Assembly: GCA_964605645.1 (NCBI GenBank)
Contig: CAZSDJ010000002.1
Coordinates: 1-64,000, forward strand
Direction: 5' to 3'
Origin: PXAH01 sp964605645
GTDB taxonomy: Bacteria > Omnitrophota > Gorgyraeia > Duberdicusellales > 4484-171
DNA length: 64,000 nucleotides
In this document: positions 34,866-44,116 of the stretch, piece by piece
Layout of the letters: each line of letters starts with the position of its first letter
Position numbering within the stretch: position 1 is the first letter of the stretch
Position numbers and translations under genes: made by a program
The notes under the pieces: generated by a model
What the model was told of the DNA's origin: nothing
Seen by the model: only the letters and a program-made list of their open reading frames with translations
The model's database searches: none

Positions 34866-36623
34866 ATGATTAAGCGCAAGGGTGTGGTGGCATCCGGTGG
34901 AGTAGGCATAGGTAAAGCTTACATAATTAGAGAAGATGACCTTTTTGTACCGAAGAAAAAGATTGCCTATGGTGATATATCGCGCGAAATCTATAAATTC
35001 GAAGAAGCTTTGATAAAAACTCGGCGTCAAATATCTCAAATTCAAGAAAAAATTTCAAAGGAAATTGGATTTGACCACGGGAGAATTTTTGAAGCTCATT
35101 TTCTTGTTTTAGAAGACAGGGTTTTAATTGAAGATGTGATTAAACAGATAAAGAATAATCGGGTAAATGTGGAATATGCTTTTTCACAAAGTATCAAAAA
35201 GTATATCGAAACATTGTTAAAATTAAATGATGAATATTTGCGGGAAAGGGTTGTAGACATTAAAGATATTGCGCGTCGAGTAATAAAAGCAATGCTTAAA
35301 GAAAAAAGTGCAAAATTGATGGATTTAAAAAATAAAAGTGTAATTGTAGCTCATGACCTCACCCCTTCTCAAACAGCAGATATACCTAAGGAAAAAGTTA
35401 TAGCTTTTATTACGGATGTGGGGGGGAGAACTTCACATACGGCAATTATTGCCAGAAGCTTGGGGATCCCGGCAGTAGTGGGGCTTAAAGATGTTACTAA
35501 AAATATCAGCGATGGCAATGAAGTAATAGTTGATGGGTTTTCGGGGATGGCGATAGTTAAGCCGACTAAAAAAACAGTTGCAGATTATAAGAAAAAAATA
35601 AATCGCTACTCTCAAGAAATAAAAGCAGCTAAAAGGCCGAAAATCGGCAAGGCGGTGACCAAAGACGGCAGGCGAATTGAGGTTTCAGCTAATATAGAAT
35701 TACCGGAAGAATTAGGATTAGTGAAAAAATATGGTGCCGACGGGATAGGCCTTTATCGGACTGAATATATTTTTCTCGGTAAAAGGGATTTGCCTTCTGA
35801 AGAACAGCAATATCAAGCTTATCTAAATGTGGCGAAGAAAGGTAAACCGGAATCGGTCATAATTAGAACGATTGATATTGGCGGAGATAAGTTTTTATCG
35901 CGGCCTGATGTTCCTCAAGAAATGAGTCCTTTTTTAGGCTGGAGAGCAATACGATTTTGTTTGGCTCGCCCCGAAGTATTTAAAACTCAAATTCGTGCTA
36001 TATTGAGAGCTTCTGCAGAAGGAAATGTAAAAATGATGTTTCCGATGATCTCCGGGATTGAAGAACTGCGTCAAGCTAAAAAGGTAGTTTCTGACTGCAA
36101 AAGAGAATTGAGAAAAAAAGGAAAAAAATTTGATGAACATATTAAAATAGGAGCAATGATTGAAGTTCCTGCGGCCGCCTTAACTGCTGATATCTTGGCA
36201 AAAGAATCTGATTTTTTTAGCATTGGCACAAATGATTTAATTCAATATTCTTTGGCAGTGGACAGGGCAAATGAAAAGGTTGCTTATCTTTACCAGCCGG
36301 CGCATCCGGCGGTATTGAAATTAATCAAAACTATTATTGAAGGTGCACAAAAAAATAAAATTTGGGTAGGGATGTGTGGGGAAATGTCATCAGAGCCTAC
36401 TTTAGCATTTTTACTGTTAGGCCTTGGCCTTGATGAATTCAGTATGCCGCCGCCTCAAGTATTAAAAATTAAAGAATTAATCCAAAGAGTAAAATTTGCA
36501 GATGCTAAAACGGCTGCCCAAAAAGCAATTAGCTTGCCTACTGCAGGAGAGATAGAAAAATATTTAAAAAGTAAATTAAGAAAAATTTTAGATAAAGATT
36601 TTTATAATTTTCTCAATATATAA
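34866..36623 (+). CDS. ptsI: PTS enzyme I
   Basis: PEP-protein phosphotransferase that phosphorylates HPr. The phospho-histidine is H191 in GGRTSHTAIIARSLGIP. The C-terminal PEP-binding barrel contains IRTIDIGGDKF, FFSIGTNDLIQYSLAVDR and the active cysteine in GMCGEMSSEP. The length of 585 shows it lacks the GAF domain of EI-Ntr (PtsP). With ptsN, yvcK and ptsH it forms a compact regulatory PTS cluster. Confidence 0.94.
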   Translation: MIKRKGVVASGGVGIGKAYIIREDDLFVPKKKIAYGDISREIYKFEEALIKTRRQISQIQEKISKEIGFDHGRIFEAHFLVLEDRVLIEDVIKQIKNNRVNVEYAFSQSIKKYIETLLKLNDEYLRERVVDIKDIARRVIKAMLKEKSAKLMDLKNKSVIVAHDLTPSQTADIPKEKVIAFITDVGGRTSHTAIIARSLGIPAVVGLKDVTKNISDGNEVIVDGFSGMAIVKPTKKTVADYKKKINRYSQEIKAAKRPKIGKAVTKDGRRIEVSANIELPEELGLVKKYGADGIGLYRTEYIFLGKRDLPSEEQQYQAYLNVAKKGKPESVIIRTIDIGGDKFLSRPDVPQEMSPFLGWRAIRFCLARPEVFKTQIRAILRASAEGNVKMMFPMISGIEELRQAKKVVSDCKRELRKKGKKFDEHIKIGAMIEVPAAALTADILAKESDFFSIGTNDLIQYSLAVDRANEKVAYLYQPAHPAVLKLIKTIIEGAQKNKIWVGMCGEMSSEPTLAFLLLGLGLDEFSMPPPQVLKIKELIQRVKFADAKTAAQKAISLPTAGEIEKYLKSKLRKILDKDFYNFLNI

Positions 36624-36634
36624 TTGGGGGTAGT

Positions 36635-37693
36635 ATGGAAATTGGTAAAATACGAAAAAAAATAGATAAAATTGACGAACAAATCTTAAAAAATTTAAAT
36701 CAGCGGGCTGAAGAAGTTTTAAAGATATCAAATTTGAAAAAGGAAAAAAAGATAAGAAGGTATTCTCCCGAACGAGAAAGTAAAATTATTAGGCGCTTGA
36801 GCCGGATTAACAAAGGGCCATTTACAAAAAAAGATATACAAAATATATTTGTGGAGATTCTTTCAGCTTCAAGATCTCAAAAAGAACAACTTAAAATAGC
36901 CTATCTTGGCCCGGAAGGTACCTTTACCCATTTGGCAGCAAGAAAAAAATTTGGTAAAAAATGTCAATATTTACCGGCTGAAGGGATCGCTGATGTTTTC
37001 TCCGGGATAGCCAAAGAAAAGGCAGATTTTGGAGTAGTCCCTGTCGAGAATTCTACAGAAGGGGTGGTAAGCCATACTTTAGATATGTTTTTTACTTCAA
37101 ATTTAAGTATTTGTGCAGAAGTTACTTTAAATATTTCTCATAACCTTCTCGGGCGGAAAAACTGTAAGATAAAAAGAGTTTACTCTAATCCTCAAGTATT
37201 TTCTCAATGCCGAGGTTGGCTTGCTAAAAATTTAGCCGATGTAGAATTGATACCGACAACTTCAACTGCAACTGCGGCAAAAAGAGCAAAAAGTGACCGC
37301 TGGGGCGCTTGCGTTGGAGGAAAAATTTTGGCTGATTTATACAAGCTGGATTGGATAACCGGTTCTATTGAAGATTCATCTTCAAATTATACAAGGTTTT
37401 TAGTTATTGCCCCTTCAGACAGTGATCCTTCCGGAGACGATAAGACTTCGGTATTATTTTCAGTAAAGGATAAAGTGGGGGCACTATATGATGTGTTATC
37501 TTTTTTTCGGCAGAATAAAATAAATCTTACCAAAATTGAATCGCGGCCTTCTAAAAAGAAACCCTGGGAATATTATTTTTTTGTGGATCTCGAAGGACAT
37601 AAAAATTCAAAACATCTCAAAAAAGCATTAGATAAATTAAAAGAAAAGTGTATTTTTGTTAAAATTTTAGGATCTTATCCAAAAGAAAAATAA
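36635..37693 (+). CDS. pheA: Chorismate mutase/prephenate dehydratase
   Basis: Bifunctional phenylalanine-branch enzyme. An AroQ chorismate mutase helix bundle (about residues 1-85; KIRKKIDKIDEQILKNLNQR) is followed by the dehydratase (IAYLGPEGTFTHLAA, VVPVENSTEGVVSHTLD, STATAAKRA) and a C-terminal ACT domain with the regulatory KIESRPSKK motif. The length of 352 is normal. Feedback inhibition by phenylalanine is expected from the ACT domain. It opens an aromatic operon. Confidence 0.93.
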   Translation: MEIGKIRKKIDKIDEQILKNLNQRAEEVLKISNLKKEKKIRRYSPERESKIIRRLSRINKGPFTKKDIQNIFVEILSASRSQKEQLKIAYLGPEGTFTHLAARKKFGKKCQYLPAEGIADVFSGIAKEKADFGVVPVENSTEGVVSHTLDMFFTSNLSICAEVTLNISHNLLGRKNCKIKRVYSNPQVFSQCRGWLAKNLADVELIPTTSTATAAKRAKSDRWGACVGGKILADLYKLDWITGSIEDSSSNYTRFLVIAPSDSDPSGDDKTSVLFSVKDKVGALYDVLSFFRQNKINLTKIESRPSKKKPWEYYFFVDLEGHKNSKHLKKALDKLKEKCIFVKILGSYPKEK

Positions 37694-37714
37694 AACTAAT
37701 TTAAAATATTGAAT

Positions 37715-38803
37715 ATGAAATATCGAAATGAATTAGATAAAGTGAAGGCTTATCAACCCGGTAAACCCATTGAAGAGTTAAAACGAGAAAAAAAATTGAT
37801 AAAAATTGATAAATTAGCTTCGAATGAAATTCCTTTTAGGCCCACTTACATTAATAAAGCCGTAAACAAAGAATTAAAAAATATAAACCGTTATCCGGAA
37901 AGTTCTTGTTTTTACCTAAGGCAAAAATTAGCCAAAAACTTAGATGTAACAACTGATTCGATAGTATTTGGAAATGGATCTGATGAAATTATCACATTAG
38001 CCCTTAAAACTTTTATAGAAAAACAAGATGAAGTTATTGTAGCTTTTCCCACATTTTTAATTTACCAAATACAATCCCAACTTTTTGGGGCGAAGGTGGT
38101 GAAAATACCTTTAAAGAATTACGTTAATTATTTAGATAAAATTATTGAAAAAATCAATAAAAAAACAAAAATTATTTTTATCGCTAATCCGGATAATCCA
38201 ACCGGGATTTATTTCAATCAAAACCAAATAATGAATTTTATCAGAAAAGTACCTAAGAATATCTTGTTATTTTTTGATGAGGCTTACTTTGAATTTGCAC
38301 CTGATGATTTTCCAAATCTAATTAAATTATTAAAAACCAGAAAGAATATATTAGTAACCAGAACTTTTTCAAAAGCTTACGGCTTAGCCGGCTTGAGGAT
38401 CGGTTACGCTGTAACCGGTAAAAAAATAGCAGAACTGCTTAATAAGGTACGTGAACCTTTTAATATAAATAGAATTGCCCAAGTTGCAGCTCAAGCTGCT
38501 TTAGAAAATAAAGATTTTGCTAAAAAAATAGTTAACTTTACAAACAAGGAGAAGAATTATTTTTATAAAAGTTTTGATCGTTTAAATATTAGTTATCAAA
38601 GAAGTGCAACTAACTTTATTTTAGTTAATTTTAAAAAAAATACCAAAAAACTTTATCAATATATGTTAAATAATGGTGTAATTGTGAGAGAATTAAGTAG
38701 GTGGGGCCTGACTAATTATTTTCGAGTTACCGTCGGCACCAATCTACAAAATAAAAATTTTATTAAACTTCTTAAAAATTATGCGGGGAGGAAAAAGAGA
38801 TGA
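37715..38803 (+). CDS. hisC: Histidinol-phosphate aminotransferase family
   Basis: PLP-dependent fold type I aminotransferase. Motifs include IDKLASNEIPF, NPDNPTGIYF, FDEAYFEF and the PLP lysine in RTFSKAYGLAGLRIGYA. The length of 362 fits HisC. It sits between pheA and aroF, so it may also serve as the aromatic aminotransferase for phenylalanine and tyrosine, as HisC does in some bacteria. ATG 37715 is taken over a TTG two codons earlier. It overlaps aroF by 4 bases. Confidence 0.88.
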   Translation: MKYRNELDKVKAYQPGKPIEELKREKKLIKIDKLASNEIPFRPTYINKAVNKELKNINRYPESSCFYLRQKLAKNLDVTTDSIVFGNGSDEIITLALKTFIEKQDEVIVAFPTFLIYQIQSQLFGAKVVKIPLKNYVNYLDKIIEKINKKTKIIFIANPDNPTGIYFNQNQIMNFIRKVPKNILLFFDEAYFEFAPDDFPNLIKLLKTRKNILVTRTFSKAYGLAGLRIGYAVTGKKIAELLNKVREPFNINRIAQVAAQAALENKDFAKKIVNFTNKEKNYFYKSFDRLNISYQRSATNFILVNFKKNTKKLYQYMLNNGVIVRELSRWGLTNYFRVTVGTNLQNKNFIKLLKNYAGRKKR

Positions 38804-39816
38804 TTATTGTTTTAAAAAAAGGCACAGAGCAGAAAGATATTGATAATTTACTTAAAAAAGTGAAGAGTTTAGGTTTGAAACCGATGGTATCTAAAGGACA
38901 AGAACGAACAATTGTAGGGGTGATCGGCCCGGAAGATGTTATCCGGCTTCAGCCACTAGAAGCTTATCCCGGTGTTGATAAAGTTATGCCGGTATTGGCA
39001 CCTTACAAATTAGTTTCTCGGGAATTTAAACAGCAAAATAGTGTGATTAAAATTAAAGATTCAGTTGAATTTGGCGCAAAAAAAATAAATATTGTTGCCG
39101 GCCCTTGTTCAATTGAGACAAAAGAATCACTGGAGGCGGTGGCAAAAAGTATAAAAATGATGGGTGGATCTTTGGTTCGGGGCGGAGCTTTTAAACCGAG
39201 AACTTCTCCCTATAGTTTTCAAGGACTGGGAGAAGAGGGTTTGAAAATTTTGCAAGGGGTATCAGAACAGTTTGATATGCCTACTGTAACTGAAGTTATG
39301 GATACCAGAGATGTTGAATTAGTGGCTCGTTATGCTGATGTATTGCAGATTGGTGCAAGAAATATGCAGAATTTTAATCTTTTGAAAGAAGTCGGCCAAA
39401 CTAAAAAACCAATTATCTTAAAAAGAGGATTGTCGGCTACCGTCAAAGAACTTTTGATGAGTGCAGAATATATTTTATCCGAGGGTAATTTTAACGTAAT
39501 TTTATGTGAAAGGGGTGTTAGAACTTTTAGTGAATTTACCCGCAACACTTTAGATATAAGTGCTGTCCCGGTTATCAAGATGCTTTCACACCTTCCGGTA
39601 ATTGTCGATCCTTCTCATGCTGCCGGCAAGTGGGGTTTGGTCAATCCTTTAAGTAAAGCTGCGGTGGCAGCCGGTGCCGATGGCCTTTTAGTTGAGGTTC
39701 ACCCTAATCCTAAGGAAGCTTTAAGCGATGGCCCTCAGCAATTGTTGCCGGAAAATTTTAATGTTTTAGTTAAGGAAGTAAGAAAAGTCGCTGAAGCTGT
39801 GGGAAGAGAGTTATAA
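38800..39816 (+). CDS. aroF: 3-deoxy-7-phosphoheptulonate synthase (type I-beta)
   Basis: First enzyme of the shikimate pathway. An N-terminal ferredoxin-like regulatory domain (about residues 1-75) precedes the barrel, which has VAGPCSIETKES, GGAFKPRTSPYSFQGLG, KRGLSATVKE and DPSHAAGKWG. The 338 residues and domain order match the Thermotoga-type enzyme, whose N-terminal domain binds tyrosine or phenylalanine. A GGGGAGG site precedes the ATG. Confidence 0.93.
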   Translation: MIIVLKKGTEQKDIDNLLKKVKSLGLKPMVSKGQERTIVGVIGPEDVIRLQPLEAYPGVDKVMPVLAPYKLVSREFKQQNSVIKIKDSVEFGAKKINIVAGPCSIETKESLEAVAKSIKMMGGSLVRGGAFKPRTSPYSFQGLGEEGLKILQGVSEQFDMPTVTEVMDTRDVELVARYADVLQIGARNMQNFNLLKEVGQTKKPIILKRGLSATVKELLMSAEYILSEGNFNVILCERGVRTFSEFTRNTLDISAVPVIKMLSHLPVIVDPSHAAGKWGLVNPLSKAAVAAGADGLLVEVHPNPKEALSDGPQQLLPENFNVLVKEVRKVAEAVGREL

Positions 39817-39821
39817 ATTAG

Positions 39822-39853
39822 TCCATAGTCCAAAGTCCTATGTCCAAAGTCAA
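39822..39853. repeat. AGTCC heptamer repeat before tyrA
   Basis: AGTCCAT AGTCCAA AGTCCTA TGTCCAA AGTC fills the aroF-tyrA gap. An ATG inside it at 39840 opens a frame into tyrA, giving the repeat-encoded start MSKV. Confidence 0.7.
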
Positions 39854-39866
39854 TATTAGAAATGAT

Positions 39867-40703
39867 ATGGAGTTGAAGCAAGTTAAAAAAGTTGGGGTTA
39901 TCGGAGTTGGTTTAATGGGGGGCTCTTTAGCCTTGGCTCTTAAGAAAAGTTTCAATAATTTTGAGATTATAGGCCATGCCAGAAGCGATAAAACATTTAG
40001 GCGCCTTAGAAAAGCAAAGGTCTTAGATAGGATTGAAAGGTCTGATAAAAAAATTGCTCAAGAAGCGGATATTCTAATTTTAGCTACTCCGGTGGGGATA
40101 ATTATTGATCTTTTAAAGAAATTAGCTCCTCACCTTAAAAAAGGAGCAATTGTTTTTGATTTAGGAAGCAGTAAAAAAGAAATAGAAAAAATAGCTAAAA
40201 GCAATCTTTCTAAAGGAGTTTATTTTGTGGGTTGCCATCCTTTTTGCGGTTCAGAAAAAAAAGGAGTTGCCAGAGCCAGAGGGGATCTTTACCAAGATTC
40301 AATATGCTTTATAACTTCAAAAAATAAAGCAACACCGGTAGTTTCCAAAATTTGGAAAAAAATTGGTGCTATTGTTATTCAAGTAAACTCAAAAGCTCAT
40401 GATAAAATTACTTGTTTTCTTTCGCACCTACCTCATCTTATTTGTTTTTCTTTGCTGAATACAGTACCGAATAATTATTTAAATTTCAGTTCGTCAGGTT
40501 TTCGTGATTTTACCAGAATCGGTTCTTCTTCCGATAGCCTTTGGACCGATATTTTTTTAACCAACAAAAAAGAAATATTAAAAAGTATAAATAAAACAAA
40601 AAAAGAAATAGGTAAATTTACTAAAGCAATTAAAACAGAAGACCGGAAAAAAATAAAAATATTAATAAAGAAAGCAAACAGAAAAAGAACTAAAGTTTTA
40701 TGA
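39867..40703 (+). CDS. tyrA: Prephenate dehydrogenase
   Basis: NAD(P)-dependent tyrosine-branch enzyme. The Rossmann start is KKVGVIGVGLMGGSLALALK, with ILATPVGIIIDLL and GCHPFCGSEKKG following; the helical dimerisation half completes a protein of about 278 residues. ATG 39867 gives the usual family N-terminus; the alternative ATG 39840 lies in a heptamer repeat. No ACT domain is present. It overlaps cmk by 4 bases; aroA, often found between tyrA and cmk, is absent. Confidence 0.9.
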   Translation: MELKQVKKVGVIGVGLMGGSLALALKKSFNNFEIIGHARSDKTFRRLRKAKVLDRIERSDKKIAQEADILILATPVGIIIDLLKKLAPHLKKGAIVFDLGSSKKEIEKIAKSNLSKGVYFVGCHPFCGSEKKGVARARGDLYQDSICFITSKNKATPVVSKIWKKIGAIVIQVNSKAHDKITCFLSHLPHLICFSLLNTVPNNYLNFSSSGFRDFTRIGSSSDSLWTDIFLTNKKEILKSINKTKKEIGKFTKAIKTEDRKKIKILIKKANRKRTKVL

Positions 40704-41353
40704 TTGTAGCAATAGATGGGCCGGCAGGTTCAGGTAAAACTACTGTAGCAAGAAGGTTAGCTAAAAGATTAGGTTTTGCTTTCCTCGATACGGGGGCAAC
40801 TTACCGGGCTTTAACTTATTCTGCTTTGGAAAAAAATATCAACCTGGAAGTTGAAGAAAAATTAGCTGATTTGGCAGCCAATCTCAATTTAAAGATAGAA
40901 GACAATAAAATATATCTGTACGACAATGATATCAGTAAGGAAATTCGTAAATCAAGAATTGATAAAAATATTTCAAAAATAGTTAGTTTTGAGAAAGTGC
41001 GGAAAGTGATGAGCTCACTGCAAAGGCGAGAAGCTTCCGATAAAGATTGTGTGATAGAAGGCAGGGATATTACAACTGTAGTTTTTCCCGATGCAGAATT
41101 TAAATTTTATCTGGACGCTGATCAAAAGATCCGGGCTAAAAGAAGAATCCATCAATTGTTGGAAGAAGGAGAGGCTGTAAATTCAGAAGAGGTTGAAGCC
41201 GATCTGATAAAAAGAGACAATGCAGATAAAAACCGCAAAGTAGGATCTCTTCAATTAACCAAAGAAACTCGTTATATTGATACTACAAAGTTATTAATTC
41301 CAGAAGTTATTGAAAAGTTATACGGGATAGTTAGCCAGAGATTTCAAAAGTAA
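40700..41353 (+). CDS. cmk: Cytidylate kinase
   Basis: Phosphorylates CMP and dCMP. The P-loop is AIDGPAGSGKTTVAR at residues 4-18, then FLDTGATYRALTY, IEGRDITTVVFPDA and KRDNADKNR. The length of 217 is normal. It is the last gene of the aromatic operon, as in many bacteria. Confidence 0.94.
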   Translation: MIVAIDGPAGSGKTTVARRLAKRLGFAFLDTGATYRALTYSALEKNINLEVEEKLADLAANLNLKIEDNKIYLYDNDISKEIRKSRIDKNISKIVSFEKVRKVMSSLQRREASDKDCVIEGRDITTVVFPDAEFKFYLDADQKIRAKRRIHQLLEEGEAVNSEEVEADLIKRDNADKNRKVGSLQLTKETRYIDTTKLLIPEVIEKLYGIVSQRFQK

Positions 41354-41389
41354 TTGAACTTGCCAATTGCTGATAAATAAGTAAAAAAG

Positions 41390-43186
41390 ATGAATCAAAT
41401 AAATAAAATTAGAAATTTTTGTATTATTGCTCATATTGATCATGGCAAATCTACTTTGGCTGATCGATTTTTAGAAATAGCCGGTACTATCGGAAAAGGT
41501 AAAATTGCTCAGCAAATGTTAGATAGCATGGAACTGGAAAGGGAAAGAGGGATAACCATCAAAGCAAAAGCAGTGCGATTGATTTACTCAGCGGGCGGGA
41601 TCAGTTACATTTTAAATTTGATTGATACCCCCGGCCATGTTGATTTTAGTTATGAGGTAGCAAAATCTCTTAAAGGCTGTGAAGGAGCGATTCTTTTGGT
41701 TGATGCGGCTCAAGGGATTGAAGCTCAAACAGTAGCTAATTTTCATCTTGCTTTAGAAAGTAATTTAAAAATCATACCGGTTCTGAATAAAATTGATTTA
41801 CCGGGAGCAGATCCTGAAAAAATTTATCGGCAACTATTTGATATTTTTGGTTTTAGGCGAGAAGAGATTTTAGCAGTATCTGCCAAAGATGGAACCGGGG
41901 TGAAACATTTGTTAAATAAAATAATTGAAGAGGTTCCATCTCCCTCTGGAAACATTAGTGATCCGGTTAAAGCCGTGCTTTTTGATTCTGCCTACGACCT
42001 ATACAAAGGAGTTATACTTTTTGTACGTGTTTTTGACGGTAAAATTAAATTAGGAGATAAAATTTTATTGATGTACCAAAACAAAGAGTACCGGGTGGAA
42101 GAAATGGGGATATTCTGTCCGGAACCGCTAAAAAAAGAAAGTCTGGCTTGCGGCCAAGTTGGTTATGTTTGTTGTAATATAAAAAATCCTAATGAAATTG
42201 ATGTAGGAGACACCATAACATTGAGTGCTAAGCCGGCTGCTACTCCTTTTGAAGGGTATAAAAAAATGTCACCTATGGTTTTTGCAGGGATTTTTCCTTC
42301 TTCTTCACAAGATTATGAGGGTTTGCGGAAAGCAATTGAAAAATTAAACCTTTCCGACTCTTCTTTTAGTTATGAGCCGGATAGTTTAGGGAGTTTAGGC
42401 TATGGTTTTCGCTGTGGTTTTTTAGGCCTTCTCCACATGGATATAGTTCAAGAAAGATTGGAAAGAGAATATAATCTGGATTTAATAGTCACATCACCCA
42501 GTGTTAAGTATAAAATAAAACGAAAAGGAGAAACCAAAACCGAAGAAATCGAAAGTGCCCATCAATTCCCGGATCAACAAGAAGTTGAAGAAGCTTATGA
42601 ACCGTATGTTTCTGCGGCGATTATGGCGCCGGTTGATTTTATTGATCCCGTCTGTGATTTGGCTAAATCAAAAAGAGGGAATTTTGTAAAAATGGATTAT
42701 TTAGGAAAAGACCGGTTGAATATTGTATTTGAAATACCATTATCGGAGATAGTTATTGATTTTTATGATAAAATAAAATCTGTTACTCGCGGCTACGGTT
42801 CCTTTGATTACCAGTTTATAGGGTACAAAAAAACAGATATTGTCCAATTAGATATTTTGTTTAATCAAAAGAAAGTGGATGCTTTTTCACTTTTAGTACA
42901 TAGTAGCAAAGCCGAAAGCAAAGGTAGAGCAGTTGCGGAAAGGTTAAAAGAATTGATACCGCGTCAGATGTATGAAGTTAAAGTTCAGGCTGCAATTGGT
43001 TCAAAAATTATTGCATCCACTAAAGTTCGGGCTATGAAAAAGAATGTTACTGCCAAGTGCTACGGAGGCGATGTAACTCGAAAAAGAAAACTTTGGGAAA
43101 AGCAGAAACAAGGTAAAAAGAAAATGAAACAATTAGGCAATGTTTCTGTACCAAGGGAAGCATTTCTCGAAGTTTTAAAAATGTAG
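41390..43186 (+). CDS. lepA: Elongation factor 4 (LepA)
   Basis: Ribosomal back-translocase GTPase. G1 is AHIDHGKSTLADR, G2 lies in ERERGITIKAKAV, G3 is DTPGHVDF and G4 NKIDLPGA. The LepA-specific C-terminal domain with KVRAMKKNVTAKCYGGDVTR, then KRKLWEKQKQGKKKMKQ, is intact. The length of 598 is standard. lepB follows 8 bases later, the classical lepA-lepB pair. Confidence 0.96.
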   Translation: MNQINKIRNFCIIAHIDHGKSTLADRFLEIAGTIGKGKIAQQMLDSMELERERGITIKAKAVRLIYSAGGISYILNLIDTPGHVDFSYEVAKSLKGCEGAILLVDAAQGIEAQTVANFHLALESNLKIIPVLNKIDLPGADPEKIYRQLFDIFGFRREEILAVSAKDGTGVKHLLNKIIEEVPSPSGNISDPVKAVLFDSAYDLYKGVILFVRVFDGKIKLGDKILLMYQNKEYRVEEMGIFCPEPLKKESLACGQVGYVCCNIKNPNEIDVGDTITLSAKPAATPFEGYKKMSPMVFAGIFPSSSQDYEGLRKAIEKLNLSDSSFSYEPDSLGSLGYGFRCGFLGLLHMDIVQERLEREYNLDLIVTSPSVKYKIKRKGETKTEEIESAHQFPDQQEVEEAYEPYVSAAIMAPVDFIDPVCDLAKSKRGNFVKMDYLGKDRLNIVFEIPLSEIVIDFYDKIKSVTRGYGSFDYQFIGYKKTDIVQLDILFNQKKVDAFSLLVHSSKAESKGRAVAERLKELIPRQMYEVKVQAAIGSKIIASTKVRAMKKNVTAKCYGGDVTRKRKLWEKQKQGKKKMKQLGNVSVPREAFLEVLKM

Positions 43187-43194
43187 GAGAAAAA

Positions 43195-43779
43195 ATGAAA
43201 AAAGGTGCATTAAGAGAGTGGATTGAATCAATAGTTGTTGCAGCGATTTTGGTAATAATTTTAAAAATGTTTTTCTTTCAAATGTATAAAATCCCTACTA
43301 CTTCAATGGTTCCCACTTTGATGCCGGGAGATAAAATTTTTGTCAGTAAATTAAGTTATGGGCCAAAGCTCCCGTTTAGTTTATTGCGCTTGCCCGGATT
43401 TAGTAAGGTTAAGAGAGGAGATGTAATTGTTTTTGTTCCGCCGGATGAAGTCAATCAGCCATGGTACAGGCGGAAACCTTATATAAAAAGAGTTATTGGC
43501 TTACCGGGAGAGATGGTGCAGATAAAAAAAGGAAATATCAGGATTAATGATCAAGAAATTTTAATGCCGGAGATTGCTGCGTTTTTTTATTATAATCAAG
43601 GCAAATACGGAGATTTAGAAAAAAAAGTAATTGTTCCCCAAGATAAATATTTTTGTTTAGGCGATAATAGCATTAGTTCCAAGGATAGCCGCTATTGGGG
43701 GTTTGTAGATCAAGAACAAATTATTGGGGAAGCACTTTTTATTTGGTGGCCGCCAAAAAGAATCGGGATGATTGAATGA
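43195..43779 (+). CDS. lepB: Signal peptidase I
   Basis: Membrane protease that removes Sec signal peptides. One N-terminal helix spans about residues 12-30. The catalytic serine is S37 in TTSMVPTLMPGD, the catalytic lysine K98 in YIKRVIGLPGE, and the box GDNSISSKDSRYWG follows. The length of 194 is at the short end of the family. An AGGAG site precedes the ATG. Its TGA overlaps the ATG of the next gene. Confidence 0.94.
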   Translation: MKKGALREWIESIVVAAILVIILKMFFFQMYKIPTTSMVPTLMPGDKIFVSKLSYGPKLPFSLLRLPGFSKVKRGDVIVFVPPDEVNQPWYRRKPYIKRVIGLPGEMVQIKKGNIRINDQEILMPEIAAFFYYNQGKYGDLEKKVIVPQDKYFCLGDNSISSKDSRYWGFVDQEQIIGEALFIWWPPKRIGMIE

Positions 43780-44093
43780 TTAAAAGTCCAAAGTCCAAAG
43801 TCCAAAGTCCAAAGTCAATAAAAGAGATTAGTTTACTTTTTATAATAGGTTTGTTTTTAATTGGTTGCATTAGAACTCAGGAATATATTTATCAAGAGGA
43901 TGCTTTTAAGAAAGTTGAAGAAGTTGAAGGACAGCCGGAAGAAAAGTTAGAAATTGGCCAAGAAAAATGGATGGATATTTATTTCGAAGAAAATAATTTT
44001 ATTATGCAGTGTCCGGTTTGTATGAGAAGATATCCGGGCAATGTAGAAAAATGTCCTTATGATGGGGCAAATTTAGATAAAATTAAGGAGTAA
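43776..44093 (+). CDS. Small lipoprotein with zinc-ribbon-like CxxC pairs
   Basis: No family recognised. The 105-residue product has a charged N-region, one hydrophobic stretch and a lipobox-like LIGC at about residues 28-31, so it is probably a lipoprotein. The C-terminal part has CPVCMRRYPGNVEKCPYDG, a CxxC with a further cysteine 11 residues on, resembling a partial zinc ribbon. The N-region, KSPKSKVQSPKS, is encoded by AGTCCAA heptamer repeats at 43785-43818. The ATGA overlap with lepB supports this start. Function unknown. Confidence 0.6.
   Translation: MIKSPKSKVQSPKSIKEISLLFIIGLFLIGCIRTQEYIYQEDAFKKVEEVEGQPEEKLEIGQEKWMDIYFEENNFIMQCPVCMRRYPGNVEKCPYDGANLDKIKE
43782..43819. repeat. AGTCCAA heptamer array inside a coding region
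   Basis: Five near-perfect AGTCCAA units in a 7-base period, lying within the first 15 codons of the small lipoprotein gene. Because 7 is not a multiple of 3, the units are read in different frames, giving SPKSKVQSPKS. Confidence 0.85.
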
Positions 44094-44116
44094 CTTTTAA
44101 CCTATGAGGTGTAAAA

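Noticed and set aside
34503..35045. A 180-codon - strand open frame opposite ptsH and the start of ptsI.
   Set aside because: HPr and enzyme I on the + strand are unmistakable, and the antisense product has no recognisable features.
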